A stretch of DNA of 64,000 nt, taken from positions 1,225,426-1,289,425 of the forward strand of contig NZ_RBIL01000001.1 in the NCBI RefSeq assembly GCF_003633755.1, in the 5' to 3' direction. The stretch comes from Solirubrobacter pauli. Its GTDB lineage: Bacteria; Actinomycetota; Thermoleophilia; Solirubrobacterales; Solirubrobacteraceae. Positions 7,721-16,551 of this stretch are shown one piece after another (positions within the stretch are counted from its first letter, which is position 1; the number at the start of each line of letters is the position of its first letter). The notes under the pieces are model-generated. The model saw nothing but the letters and a program-made list of their open reading frames with translations, was not told the origin of the DNA and ran no database searches. Both the position numbers and the translations under genes were made by a program.

Positions 7721-8658
7721 TCGAGGAGAAGGGCGGCCCCGAGGTCCTGCAGCTGCGGGACGAGCCGGAGCCGGTGGCGGGCGACGACCAGCTGCTGGTG
7801 CAGGTCGAGGCCGTCGGCGTCAACTACCGCGACGTCTACGAGCGCGAAGGGCGAGGGGCCGCGTACGGGCGCGCGAAGGTGCCGCTGATCGTCGGCGCGG
7901 AGGGCGCGGGCACGGTGCTGCGCGGTGCCGGCGACGTCGCCGAGGGCGACCGCGTCGCGTGGGTGGCGGCGCCCGCGTCGTACGCCGAGCGCGTCGCGGT
8001 GCCGGTCGGCGCGGCGATCCCGGTGCCGGACGGCGTCACGTCCGAGCAGGCCGCGGCAGTGCTGCTGCAGGGCATGACCGCGCACTACCTCGCGTACTCG
8101 ACCTACGCGGTGCAGGCCGGCGACCTCGTCGTGGTCCACGCGGCCGCGGGCGGCGTCGGGCTGCTGCTCGTGCAGATGGTCAAGGCGCTGGGCGGGCACG
8201 TGCTGGCGACGACGTCCTCGGAGGAGAAGGCCGCGCTCGCGCGCGCGGCGGGCGCGGACGAGACGCTGCGCTACGAGGACGTGCGCGAGCGGGCGCTCGC
8301 GCTCGGCGGGGCGCACGTGGTCTACGACGCGGTCGGCGCGACCACGTGGGAGGACTCGCTCGCGTCGCTGCGCGCGCGGGGCTTCATGGTCCTGTACGGG
8401 ATGTCGAGCGGACCGGCGCCGGAGTTCGACCCACAGGAGCTGCAGGCGAAGTCGCTGTACGTGACGCGTCCCGGGCTCCCGCAGTACACCGCGACGCGCG
8501 AGGAGCTGCTCGAGCGGGCGGGCGCGGTGCTCGGCTGGGTGGCCGACGGGTCGCTCGACGTGCGGATCGGCGAGCGCTACCCGCTCGAGGACGCGCGGCG
8601 CGCGCACGAGGACCTGGAAGCGCGTCGGTCGACCGGGAAGCTGCTGTTGGTGCCCTGA
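7705..8658 (+). CDS. NADPH:quinone oxidoreductase-like MDR protein
   Basis: This 317-residue medium-chain dehydrogenase/reductase belongs to the zinc-free quinone reductase (QOR, CrtB-type) group. It has the N-terminal GroES-like fold with NYRDVYEREG, and the Rossmann motif HAAAGGVGLLLVQMVKALG (the AAGGVG nucleotide-binding turn). These enzymes reduce quinones or enones with NADPH in the cytoplasm. The zinc-binding Cys cluster of alcohol dehydrogenases is absent, as expected for this group. ATG 7705 is in the usual position relative to the first strand (MRAIVIEEKGGPEVL). Confidence 0.9.
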   Translation: MRAIVIEEKGGPEVLQLRDEPEPVAGDDQLLVQVEAVGVNYRDVYEREGRGAAYGRAKVPLIVGAEGAGTVLRGAGDVAEGDRVAWVAAPASYAERVAVPVGAAIPVPDGVTSEQAAAVLLQGMTAHYLAYSTYAVQAGDLVVVHAAAGGVGLLLVQMVKALGGHVLATTSSEEKAALARAAGADETLRYEDVRERALALGGAHVVYDAVGATTWEDSLASLRARGFMVLYGMSSGPAPEFDPQELQAKSLYVTRPGLPQYTATREELLERAGAVLGWVADGSLDVRIGERYPLEDARRAHEDLEARRSTGKLLLVP

Positions 8659-8695
8659 CGTATCAGCGCGCGGGCTCGGCGCTCTGTTGGGACGC

Positions 8696-9298
8696 ATGAC
8701 GACGTCAAGCCCGCTCATGGTACGTTCGCGCGACATGGCTGAGGTGGCCTCCTTGGTGCACGCCGCAGCGGATGGCGACCGCGCCGCCTGGGACGCGCTG
8801 GTGGACCGTTACAACGGGCTCGTGTGGTCCGTCGCGCGGTCCCACCGGCTCTCGACGGTGGACGCCTCCGACGTGGTGCAGACGACCTGGCTCCGCCTGG
8901 TCGAGCACCTGGGCCGCCTGCAGGACCCTGAGCGCGTCGGCGCCTGGCTCGCCACGACGGCGCGCCGGGAGTGCCTGCGCACGTTGCGTCACTCCGCCCG
9001 GATGGTCGCGGTCGAGGACCCCCCGGAGCAGGTCACGGAGCCGCAGCTGGACGCCGCGTTGCTGGTGGAGGAGCGCGACCGCGCGCTGTGGCAGGCCTTC
9101 GGCGGGCTCTCCGAGCGCTGCCAGGCCCTGCTCCGGCTCCTGGTCGCGGACCCGCCGCCCAGCTACGACGAGGTGTCGGTCGCGCTGGACATGCCGGTCG
9201 GGAGCATCGGTCCGACCCGTCAGCGGTGCCTGGATCGGCTCCGCGGGCTGGCCGAGGGCGAGGGCGTCACCACGTCCGACACCTCCGGAGGGAGCTGA
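8696..9298 (+). CDS. ECF-type RNA polymerase sigma factor
   Basis: This sigma-70 family factor of about 200 residues has region 2 at WDALVDRYNGLVWSVARSHRL with SDVVQTTWLRL (region 2.4). Region 4 follows at LSERCQALLRLLVADPPPSYDEVSVALDMPVGSIGPTRQRCLDRL, the helix-turn-helix that reads the -35. ATG 8696 is likely; ATG 8720 or 8735 (MAEVASL) would trim the variable N-terminus. Next come a small protein and a TPR-CHAT protease, an arrangement that suggests these three genes form one signalling unit. No anti-sigma factor with membrane helices is present. Confidence 0.9.
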   Translation: MTTSSPLMVRSRDMAEVASLVHAAADGDRAAWDALVDRYNGLVWSVARSHRLSTVDASDVVQTTWLRLVEHLGRLQDPERVGAWLATTARRECLRTLRHSARMVAVEDPPEQVTEPQLDAALLVEERDRALWQAFGGLSERCQALLRLLVADPPPSYDEVSVALDMPVGSIGPTRQRCLDRLRGLAEGEGVTTSDTSGGS

Positions 9299-9301
9299 GC
9301 C

Positions 9302-9745
9302 ATGGATGATCTGGAAGCCCGCTTGCGCGGGATCGTCGGCCACGTCGACCCGGTGCCGCCGGGCGTCGACGAGGCCGCCCGCGCCGCCTTCGGGTGGCGC
9401 ACGATCGACGCGGACCTCGCCGCGCTGCTGCGTGACTCGGCGGACGAGGCGGTCGAAGCCGGCGTGCGCGGCCCCGGCGGCCCGCGGCAGCTGTCCTTCG
9501 AGTCGCCCGCGCTGGGCATCGAGCTGGAGGTGACGGACGTCGGGCCGCGCGAGCGCCGGCTCGAGGGCCAGCTGCTGCCGCCCGCGGCGGCGGTCGTGAC
9601 GATCGAGCGCCCGGGCGAAGCGTCCGTGTCGGTGCAGGCGGACGAGCTCGGCCGGTTCGTGCTCGACGGGCTGCGCGCGGGGGTCGTGCGCCTGCACGTC
9701 CTGCTGCGCGGGGCGCAGATCGCGGTGCCCTGGACGACGATTTAG
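9302..9745 (+). CDS. Small conserved-looking protein between sigma factor and CHAT protease
   Basis: This 147-residue soluble protein begins 3 bp after the sigma-factor stop. The N-terminal part is acidic and helical (MDDLEARLRGIVGHVDPVP). The C-terminal half is beta-rich: QLSFESPALGIELEVTDV, then VSVQADELGRFVLDGLRAG, which looks like a carboxypeptidase-regulatory or transthyretin-like sandwich repeat. No enzyme motif was seen. By position it could hold or inhibit the sigma factor or be a target of the protease, but that is guesswork. Confidence 0.7.
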   Translation: MDDLEARLRGIVGHVDPVPPGVDEAARAAFGWRTIDADLAALLRDSADEAVEAGVRGPGGPRQLSFESPALGIELEVTDVGPRERRLEGQLLPPAAAVVTIERPGEASVSVQADELGRFVLDGLRAGVVRLHVLLRGAQIAVPWTTI

Positions 9746-9753
9746 GGGAGTTC

Positions 9754-12549
9754 GTGCTCGCGGTCGCCGAGGAGGCGGTGCGACTGGCGTCCGCCGACGC
9801 GCGGGCGGCGCGCCGGGCGGCCGCCGCGGTGGTGGCGGAGACCGCCGACGTCGAGGCGCGGTCGGTGGCGGAGCGGGCGCTCGGGCTCGCCGCGCTCGAG
9901 CTGGGCGACCCCACCGGCGCAGTGGCCCACCTGCAGCGCGCGCGGGCACTCGCGGTCACCGGCGACCTCAAGACGCGGATCGGCGAGGCCGACATGTCCC
10001 TGGCGCTCGCGCTGACGCTGCTCGGCGACACGGCGCAGGCGCTCGCGTGCCTGGACCGCGCGGAACCCGTGCTCGACGGCCACCTGCGCGCGCGGGCGCA
10101 AGGCCAGCGCGCCTTGGTCCTGCAGAAGCTCGGCCGGCTCGACGAGGCGTTGGCGGGCTACCGGCGGCCGTTGCGCGCGCACCGCGCGGCCGGCGACACG
10201 CTGTGGGAGGCGCGGCTCCTGTGCAACCGCGGCGTGCTGCAGATCTACCGCGGCGCGCTGGCCGCCGCCGAGGCCGACCTGGCGCGTGCCGAGCGGCTGC
10301 ACGAGTCGATCGGCCAGGCGCTCGCCGCCACGCAGGTCCGCCACAACCGCGGCTGGCTCGCCGCTCGCAGCGGCGACGTCCCGCGCGCGCTCAAGTGGTA
10401 CGACCGCGTCGAAGCCGAGTACCGCGACCATGGCGTCCCGCTCGCGCTCCTGCTCATGGACCGCTGCGAGGTGCTGCTCTCCGCCCGCCTCGCGGCCGAG
10501 GCCAAGGCGAACGCCGACGCCGCCGCGACCGAGCTCGCCGCCGCGGGCTTCGCCGCCGACCTCGCCGAGGCCCACCTCCTCGCCGCCCACGCGGAGCTGC
10601 TCGTGGGCGACACGACCGCCGCCCGCGAGCACGCCACCCGCGCCGATCAGGCGTTCACCCGCCAGCGCCGCCCGGGCTGGGCCGCGCTGGCAAGAGCCGC
10701 GACGGCGGAGGCCGCGTGGCTGGAGGCAACCCGCGCGAACGCGAGCGGCGCGGCCAGCGGCGGCGCGGGAGGCGCGACGGGCGCCGGCGGCCCGGCCAGC
10801 GCAGGCGCGGCCGGCCCGGCCAGCGCGGGTGTGGCCGGCCCGGCCAGCGCGGGTGTGGGCGACACGGACCCGGGCGACGCCGCGCCGGTCGACGCGGGCC
10901 GGCGCGAGCGGCTCGAGGGCGCGCTCGTCGCGGCGCAACGGGCCGTGCGTGCGCTCGAGCGGGTCGGGTGGGACGTGGAGGCGCTCGATGCGCGGCTCAT
11001 CGCCGGGCGGGCCGCGCTCGCGCTCGGGCGGGAGCGGCTGGCGCGGAGGTACCTGGGGCTCGCCGCGGCGCGACGGGACCGCGGGCCGGTGCAGGTGCGG
11101 ACGCGCGCGGCGCACGCCGCGGCGTTGTTGCGGCTCGCGCAAGGGGACCGGCGCGGCGCGAGCGCGGCGGTCGCGGCCGGGCTGCGCGCGCTCGAGGCGC
11201 ACCAGATGGCGCTGGGTGCGACCGAGCTGCGGGCCCACGCGTCCGGGCACGGGGAAGCGCTCGCGACGCTCGGGCTGCGGCTCGCGGTGGAGTCCGGGTC
11301 GGCGCAGCGGGTGCTCGTCGCCGCCGAGCGCCGGCGCGCGGCCGGGCTGCTGCGACGGCCCGCGCGGCCGCCGGACGACGCCGCGCTCGCGCACGAGCTG
11401 CAGGAGCTGCGGCGGACGACCTCCGCGCTCGAGGCGGGCCTGCGCGACGGGCAGCCCGAGGCCGAGTTGCGACGGCGGCAGGCGTCGCTCGAGCGGTCGG
11501 TGCGGCGGCGCGCGCTGCAGGCCCGCTGGGAGAGCGGCGACGTGTTCGCGCCCAAGCTCGGCGGGGTCGACCCGGTGCCGTCGATCGGGGAGCTGTCCGT
11601 CGCGCTCGGCGAGCGCGACCTCGTCGAGTTCGTGGCGCTCGACGACGAGCTGCTCAGCGTGACGGTCGCGGACGGCCGGGCCACGCTGCGACGGCTCGCC
11701 TCCGCGACCGAGGTGGCGAAGGAGGTCGCGAGCCTGCGCTTCGCCCTGCGCCGCCTCGCCACCGCACCGCCCGGCAGCCGCACCGCGCAGGGCATGGCCG
11801 ACGTCGCCGCAACCGTCGCGGCGAGGCTCGACGCGCTGCTCGGCCTCGCCGACGCCGGCGGCGAGCGGCCACTCGTGATCGTCCCCACCGGGGACCTGCA
11901 CGCGCTGCCGTGGGCGATGGTGCCGAGCCTCGAGCGGCGCGCGTTGACGGTCTGCCCCTCCGTGCGGCTCTGGTACCGGGCGGCGCTCGTGCCGGCGCCG
12001 CGCGCGCCGCGTCACGTGCTGGTCGCCGGTCCGCGGCTGCCGGCCGCGACCGAGGAGGTCGAGGCGCTCGCGCGCCGGCATCCCGAGGCGACCACGCTCA
12101 CGCACGCGCGGGCGACGGTCGGCAACGTCACCGACGCCCTCAGCACGGCGAACACCGCCCACATCGCCGCGCACGGGCGGTTCCGCGACGACAACCCGCA
12201 GTTCTGCAGCCTCGAGCTCGCGGACGGGAACGTGACGGTGTACGACCTCGAGCGCGTGCCGCGCCTGCCGCAGCGGATCGTGCTGGCCTCGTGCGAGTCG
12301 GGGCTGTCGGCCGTGCATGCGGGGGACGAGCTGATGGGGTTCACCGCGGCGGTGCTCACGCTCGGCACGAGCACGGTGATCGCGGCGGTCGTGCCCGTCC
12401 CGGACGCGGCGACGAAGGGCCTGATGCTGCGGCTGGACGAGGCGCTCCAGGCGGGTGAGGAGCCGGCGCAAGCGCTCGTGAACGCTCGCGCTGAGGGCGT
12501 TCTCATGAGCGCCGGCGGAGCGTCGTTCGTCTGCTTCGGCGCGGGCTGA
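9754..12549 (+). CDS. TPR-CHAT caspase-like protease
   Basis: This 931-residue protein joins tetratricopeptide-like helical repeats (about residues 1-300) to a C-terminal CHAT domain, a clan CD cysteine protease fold related to caspases and separase. The catalytic pair is visible as His807 in HIAAHGRF and Cys847 in LASCESG. A Gly/Ala/Pro/Ser linker (about residues 325-375) includes three octapeptide repeats of the GPASAGVA type. It follows the sigma factor and a small protein with only short gaps, so it probably acts in the same regulatory unit, perhaps by cleaving a regulator. The GTG start is placed 8 bp after the preceding stop. Confidence 0.88.
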   Translation: MLAVAEEAVRLASADARAARRAAAAVVAETADVEARSVAERALGLAALELGDPTGAVAHLQRARALAVTGDLKTRIGEADMSLALALTLLGDTAQALACLDRAEPVLDGHLRARAQGQRALVLQKLGRLDEALAGYRRPLRAHRAAGDTLWEARLLCNRGVLQIYRGALAAAEADLARAERLHESIGQALAATQVRHNRGWLAARSGDVPRALKWYDRVEAEYRDHGVPLALLLMDRCEVLLSARLAAEAKANADAAATELAAAGFAADLAEAHLLAAHAELLVGDTTAAREHATRADQAFTRQRRPGWAALARAATAEAAWLEATRANASGAASGGAGGATGAGGPASAGAAGPASAGVAGPASAGVGDTDPGDAAPVDAGRRERLEGALVAAQRAVRALERVGWDVEALDARLIAGRAALALGRERLARRYLGLAAARRDRGPVQVRTRAAHAAALLRLAQGDRRGASAAVAAGLRALEAHQMALGATELRAHASGHGEALATLGLRLAVESGSAQRVLVAAERRRAAGLLRRPARPPDDAALAHELQELRRTTSALEAGLRDGQPEAELRRRQASLERSVRRRALQARWESGDVFAPKLGGVDPVPSIGELSVALGERDLVEFVALDDELLSVTVADGRATLRRLASATEVAKEVASLRFALRRLATAPPGSRTAQGMADVAATVAARLDALLGLADAGGERPLVIVPTGDLHALPWAMVPSLERRALTVCPSVRLWYRAALVPAPRAPRHVLVAGPRLPAATEEVEALARRHPEATTLTHARATVGNVTDALSTANTAHIAAHGRFRDDNPQFCSLELADGNVTVYDLERVPRLPQRIVLASCESGLSAVHAGDELMGFTAAVLTLGTSTVIAAVVPVPDAATKGLMLRLDEALQAGEEPAQALVNARAEGVLMSAGGASFVCFGAG
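10789..10860 (+). repeat. 24-bp tandem repeat, three copies, in the CHAT gene linker
   Basis: Three adjacent 24-bp units (10789, 10813, 10837) encode GPASAGxx octapeptides. The second and third differ at their last codon; the first has diverged at two positions. The array lies in the flexible linker and preserves frame. Confidence 0.85.
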
Positions 12550-12550
12550 C

Positions 12551-12556
12551 TACCCT
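12551..12556 (+). promoter_or_regulatory. Putative leaderless -10 (TACCCT) for signal peptidase
   Basis: TACCCT fits TANNNT and ends 8 bases before the GTG start at 12565. There is no clear Shine-Dalgarno and only 15 bp separate this start from the CHAT stop. Confidence 0.3.
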
Positions 12557-12564
12557 TCGCAGGT

Positions 12565-13185
12565 GTGAAGTCGAAACCGCTCCGCTCGACGGTTGAACTC
12601 GTCCTGACCGTCGCCGTGGCGCTGTTCTTCGCCCTGACGATCCAGGCCTTCGCCGTCAAGCCGTACCGCATTCCGTCCGAGTCGATGGTGCCGACGCTCG
12701 AGATGGGCCAACGCATCCTCGTCAACCGGTTCTCGCACAAGATCGGCGGCGACCCGAGCCTCGGGGACGTGACCGTCTTCACCCCGCCGAACGGGACGGA
12801 CGAGCAGCAGTGCGGGAATCCGGGCGAGGGCCCGTTCTACAGCGACGGCGCCGCGTCCCGGCAGTCGTGCTCGAAGCCCACGAGCAAGAAGTCCGACACG
12901 ACGTTCGTCAAGCGCGTCGTCGGCATGCCCGGGGACACGATCGCGGTCGTCAACGGCCACGTGGTCCGCAACGGCAAGCGCGTGAGCGAGCCGTTCGCGT
13001 CCGAGTGCGCCGATCCCTCCTGCAACCTGAACCCGATCAAGGTCCCGGCCGGGCACTACTTCATGATGGGCGACAACCGCGGCAACTCCGAAGACAGCCG
13101 CTTCTGGGGGCCGGTCCCGCGCGACTGGGTGATCGGCAAGGCGGTCGTCACCTACTGGCCGCCCAAGGAGATGGGCGGGGTATAG
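12565..13185 (+). CDS. lepB: Signal peptidase I
   Basis: This 206-residue membrane-anchored serine protease removes signal peptides from exported proteins. One N-terminal membrane helix (ELVLTVAVALFFALTIQAF) precedes box B, PSESMVPTLE, with the nucleophile Ser40. The catalytic Lys116 lies in FVKRVVGMPGD, and box E is seen in MMGDNRGNSEDSRFWG. An insert with two Cys (QQCGNPGEG...SRQSCSKP) lies between the boxes, as in some actinobacterial homologues. The GTG start fits the usual short cytoplasmic N-terminus. Confidence 0.93.
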   Translation: MKSKPLRSTVELVLTVAVALFFALTIQAFAVKPYRIPSESMVPTLEMGQRILVNRFSHKIGGDPSLGDVTVFTPPNGTDEQQCGNPGEGPFYSDGAASRQSCSKPTSKKSDTTFVKRVVGMPGDTIAVVNGHVVRNGKRVSEPFASECADPSCNLNPIKVPAGHYFMMGDNRGNSEDSRFWGPVPRDWVIGKAVVTYWPPKEMGGV

Positions 13186-13213
13186 GGCGGGCCCTGCCTT
13201 AGGAGGATCCCTG

Positions 13214-13255
13214 ATGCGCGCGGCCCGCGCTCAGGCCACGATCGGCGCATGCTGA
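13214..13255 (+). CDS. Putative 13-residue upstream ORF coupled to the flavin oxidase
   Basis: An AGGAGG at 13201-13206 precedes ATG 13214 with ideal spacing of 7. The frame reads MRAARAQATIGAC and stops at 13253-13255, overlapping the ATG (13249) of the flavin oxidase in another frame. The oxidase start itself has no Shine-Dalgarno, so ribosomes finishing this ORF may reinitiate there. The function as a leader peptide is inferred. Confidence 0.4.
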   Translation: MRAARAQATIGAC

Positions 13256-14571
13256 TCACGGACCGATCCTCCGCCGACGTCCACGCCCTCCGCGCCCGCC
13301 TCCACGGCGAGGTCCACGGCCCCGAGGACCCCGGCTACGACGCGGTCCGCACGCCCTGGAACACGGCCGTCGATCAGCGCCCCGCCGCGGTCGTGCTCCC
13401 CCGGACGGACGCCGACGTCGTCGCGATCGTCGACTTCGCCCGCGAGCACGGCCTCGAGATCGCTCCGCAGGCCACCGGCCACGGCGCGGGCGCGCACGGG
13501 CCGCTCGAGCACACGCTGCTCGTCTCCACCAAGCACATGCGCGGCGTGCGGATCGACCCGCGGGCCCGCACCGCGCGCGTCCGCGCCGGCGCCGTCTGGG
13601 GCGACGTGACCGGCCCCGCGGCGCGCTACGGCCTCGCCCCGCTCGCGGGCAGCTCGCCCACGGTCGGCGTCGTCGGCTACACGCTCGGCGGCGGCTTCGG
13701 CTGGCTCGCCCGCGCGCACGGGTTCGCCTGCAACAGCGTCACGGCGATCGAGCTCGTGACCGCCGACGGTGAGCACGTGCGCACCGACGCCCGGACCCAC
13801 CCCGAGCTGTTCTGGGCGTTGCGCGGCGGCAACACCAGCACCTACGGGATCGTCACCGCGATCGAGCTCGAGCTCCATCCCGCGAAGGACCTGCACGGGG
13901 GCGCGCTCGTCTTCCCGGGCGCGCGTGCCGAGGGCATCTTCCGGGCCTGGCGCGACTGGACGAAGACCGTGCCGGACACCGTCAGCTCGCTCTGCCGCAT
14001 CGTCAACCCGCCCGGCGGCGAGCCGGTCGTGCTGATCGAGGTCGCCGTCCTCGGAGACGACGACGCGATCCTCGCGCCGCTGCGTGCGCTGCAGCCGGCA
14101 GCGGACCTGATCGGCCCGATGACGCCGGACCAGCTCACCGCGATCCACAACGACCCGAAGGACCCGAGCCCGGGTGCGCACGGCCACCGGCTGCTCGGCG
14201 AGCTCTCCGACGGCGCGCTGGACGCGCTCGTCGCCCACGCCGGAACGCCGATCGTCTCGGTCGAGCTGCGCCACATGGGCGGGGCGACCGCCCGCGGCAG
14301 CGCCCGCCATGGCGCGCTCGACGAGGTGCACGCCGACTACGCGCTGTTCGCCGTCGGGATCGTGCCGGACGCGGAGGCCGCGATGGCCGTCGACGCCGCG
14401 CTGACGCGCCTGACCGACGCGCTCGAGCCCTACGACGCCGGCCGTGCGCTGCTGAACTTCACGCACGGCGCGGGCCGCTTCCACGACGGGTTCACGCAGC
14501 ACCGCCTGCGCGCCCTCAAGGCCCAGATGGACCCTGAGGGCGTGTTCGCAAGCCGCGGGCAGACCCCGTAG
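13249..14571 (+). CDS. FAD-linked oxidase (berberine-bridge-enzyme-like)
   Basis: This 440-residue flavoprotein has an N-terminal FAD-binding PCMH domain: RPAAVVLPRTDADVVAIVDFAREHGLEIAPQATGHGAG, where the conserved His of the GHGAG motif is a typical covalent FAD site. VGYTLGGGFGWLARAHGFACNSV follows. The C-terminal BBE-like motif LLNFTHGAGRF is present in shortened form. These enzymes oxidise alcohols, sugars or secondary metabolites using O2. There is no signal peptide, so it is cytoplasmic. The 3' end faces the M14 carboxypeptidase gene, with only 3 bp between the stops. Confidence 0.88.
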   Translation: MLITDRSSADVHALRARLHGEVHGPEDPGYDAVRTPWNTAVDQRPAAVVLPRTDADVVAIVDFAREHGLEIAPQATGHGAGAHGPLEHTLLVSTKHMRGVRIDPRARTARVRAGAVWGDVTGPAARYGLAPLAGSSPTVGVVGYTLGGGFGWLARAHGFACNSVTAIELVTADGEHVRTDARTHPELFWALRGGNTSTYGIVTAIELELHPAKDLHGGALVFPGARAEGIFRAWRDWTKTVPDTVSSLCRIVNPPGGEPVVLIEVAVLGDDDAILAPLRALQPAADLIGPMTPDQLTAIHNDPKDPSPGAHGHRLLGELSDGALDALVAHAGTPIVSVELRHMGGATARGSARHGALDEVHADYALFAVGIVPDAEAAMAVDAALTRLTDALEPYDAGRALLNFTHGAGRFHDGFTQHRLRALKAQMDPEGVFASRGQTP

Positions 14572-14581
14572 GACCTACGGG
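14565..14581. terminator. Palindrome spanning both convergent stop codons
   Basis: CCCGTAGG and CCTACGGG flank a single A, giving a perfect 8-bp inverted repeat that contains the TAG stops of both the oxidase and the carboxypeptidase. It has no T-tract, so terminator function is only probable. Confidence 0.45.
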
Positions 14582-16473
14582 TTCGTCGTGCTCAGCGTGA
14601 ACGTGAGCGTCTTCGAGTAGGTGCCCGTGCGCAGCGCGTCGGTCTTGCCGATCGCCTGCTTGAACGTCACCGGCACCTTCTCGTTCGACGTCGGCGCCGT
14701 CCACGTCTTGACGACCCCGAGGCCCTGCAGCGGCTTCGCGAGCGTGAAGGCGCCGTTGGTCAGGTAGCCGGGGTTGGCGCCGGTGTCGGCGACGCTCAGC
14801 GTCGCGTCACCGGCCGTGGAGATCACCGTCGCGTCGGTGGACGCCGTGTACTCGGCGTCGACGCCCGGCGTGAACGCGCCGAACGTGGCCGGCGCGCCGA
14901 GCGTGAGCGCCAGCGTCGCCGGGACCGAGCCGCCGACCGTGCCCTCGGTGCACAGCGACAGGTCGGTCGTCTGGCCCTTGTCGACCAGCACCGTCTTGGT
15001 GTCGACGACCGTGCCGTCCGGCTTCGAGCACGTCAGCGTCCAGCTCTCCTGGTAGTAGCCGCTGGGGCCGGGGACCATGCCCTCGGCGCGGTACGGCGGG
15101 ACCGGGCGCACCGACGGGTTCACGTGGAACGAGAACTTGCCGTTGGCCGGCACCTGCATCCACGACTCGAGGTGCGTCGGGATCGCCTGCGGCGGCGAGA
15201 ACGACGCCGGCGTCGTGTTGAGGCGGATCGTATTCGTGTAGAGGTTGAAGTCCTTGGTGACCTTCAGCGTGTAGCCGGCCGGGGCCGTGCCGTTGATGAC
15301 GGAGTGGCCGCTCGCGATCGTCGAGTAGACGAGCGACTGGTAGAAGGCGTCGCGCATCGCGTGGCCGCCGTACGCCGCCTTGATGTCCGCCGCCGCGTCG
15401 TCCGGCACGTAGCCGGTGTAGTCGCCGGTGGTGCAGTTGACGTAGTTCGGGGCCTTGCCGGCCTTGTTGGTGGCCGACGCGCGGTTGCAGGTGGTCGAGC
15501 CGCCGACGGTCTCGGGCGTGACGGCGAAGCCGCGCGTCGCGTAGTAGGACCAGTCGATCGTCTCGCCGGAGGTCTCGTAGTCGTGCGCGGAGTCGCGGAC
15601 GTTGGTGTAGCCGTTGTTGGTGGCGTTGGCCATCGCGACCGAGAGACCACGGATCGAGTCCAGGTCGGCGGGGAAGCCGGCCGCGACCTCGAGGCCCGGG
15701 TAGAAGAACGCGTGCGAGTTGTTGTGGTTCGTGAGCAGCGCCACGACCTGGTTGTTCTTCACGATGTCCATCGTGTTCTGGACCTCGGGCTCCGAGCCCG
15801 GACCCAGGCCGCGCGCGGCGAACGAGACGCCGATGTTCGAGCCCCAGCCGAACGGATAGTTGCGGTTCATGTCCGTGCCGGTGGTCGCGCACGTCGAGCC
15901 CGCGGGCGGCGGGGTGATGCCGCCGCAGTTCGCGCGCCGGTTGCGCACCCAGCCGTCGACGTTGACGACCGGGATGACGATCATGCGGACCTTGTCCAGG
16001 AGCGCCTTGACCTTCGCGTTCGTCTTGGACGTGTTGATCACGTCGTAGATGAACTCCAGCGTGTGCTCGCCGGCGGCCCACTCGTCACCGTGGATCGAGC
16101 CCATCATGAAGTAGACCGGGCGGCCGTCGTAGGCGCCGACGTTGTTGGCGATCTCGACGTACTTGATCTCGCGGCCCTCGACGCTCTTGCGCGGCGCGGT
16201 CTTGAGCGTCACGAGGGACGGGTTGGCCGAGGCCAGGTTCGCCAGCTCCTGGTTAATCTGGTCGTACGTCCGGTAGCCGAAGTTGTCGGCGCTGCCGACC
16301 GTCGGCGACACCACGCGGCCCGACGGCATCGTGGTGAGCGGCGTCAGTCCGAGGTCCTTGAAGGCGGCGACGGCCGCGTCCACGTTCGGCTCGGCCGACG
16401 CGGCGGCCGGCACGGCACATCCCACGAGCGCCGCCGCGACGGCAGCGCCCATGACCTTGCTTCTGAGCGACAT
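14575..16473 (-). CDS. Secreted M14 zinc carboxypeptidase
   Basis: This 632-residue exported metallopeptidase starts with a signal peptide (MSLRSKVMGAAVAAALVG..., cleavage near AAASAEP). The M14 domain (about residues 60-370) shows the zinc ligands His and Glu in SIHGDEWAAGEH, a third His candidate in LLTNHNNSHAFF, and the catalytic Glu in TPETVGG. This gives carboxypeptidase activity on peptides or cell-wall peptides. The C-terminal 250 residues are beta-rich domains, probably for substrate or surface binding. A long Gly/Thr/Ala-rich composition fits an extracellular protein. Confidence 0.9.
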   Translation of the reverse strand: MSLRSKVMGAAVAAALVGCAVPAAASAEPNVDAAVAAFKDLGLTPLTTMPSGRVVSPTVGSADNFGYRTYDQINQELANLASANPSLVTLKTAPRKSVEGREIKYVEIANNVGAYDGRPVYFMMGSIHGDEWAAGEHTLEFIYDVINTSKTNAKVKALLDKVRMIVIPVVNVDGWVRNRRANCGGITPPPAGSTCATTGTDMNRNYPFGWGSNIGVSFAARGLGPGSEPEVQNTMDIVKNNQVVALLTNHNNSHAFFYPGLEVAAGFPADLDSIRGLSVAMANATNNGYTNVRDSAHDYETSGETIDWSYYATRGFAVTPETVGGSTTCNRASATNKAGKAPNYVNCTTGDYTGYVPDDAAADIKAAYGGHAMRDAFYQSLVYSTIASGHSVINGTAPAGYTLKVTKDFNLYTNTIRLNTTPASFSPPQAIPTHLESWMQVPANGKFSFHVNPSVRPVPPYRAEGMVPGPSGYYQESWTLTCSKPDGTVVDTKTVLVDKGQTTDLSLCTEGTVGGSVPATLALTLGAPATFGAFTPGVDAEYTASTDATVISTAGDATLSVADTGANPGYLTNGAFTLAKPLQGLGVVKTWTAPTSNEKVPVTFKQAIGKTDALRTGTYSKTLTFTLSTTNP

Positions 16474-16551
16474 GATCCCCCTCTTCAGGCAGCGCGCCCG
16501 GACCGCGCGTGCGTATTTGCGCCGCGACCCTATGCCGGGCCGCGGGCGAGA

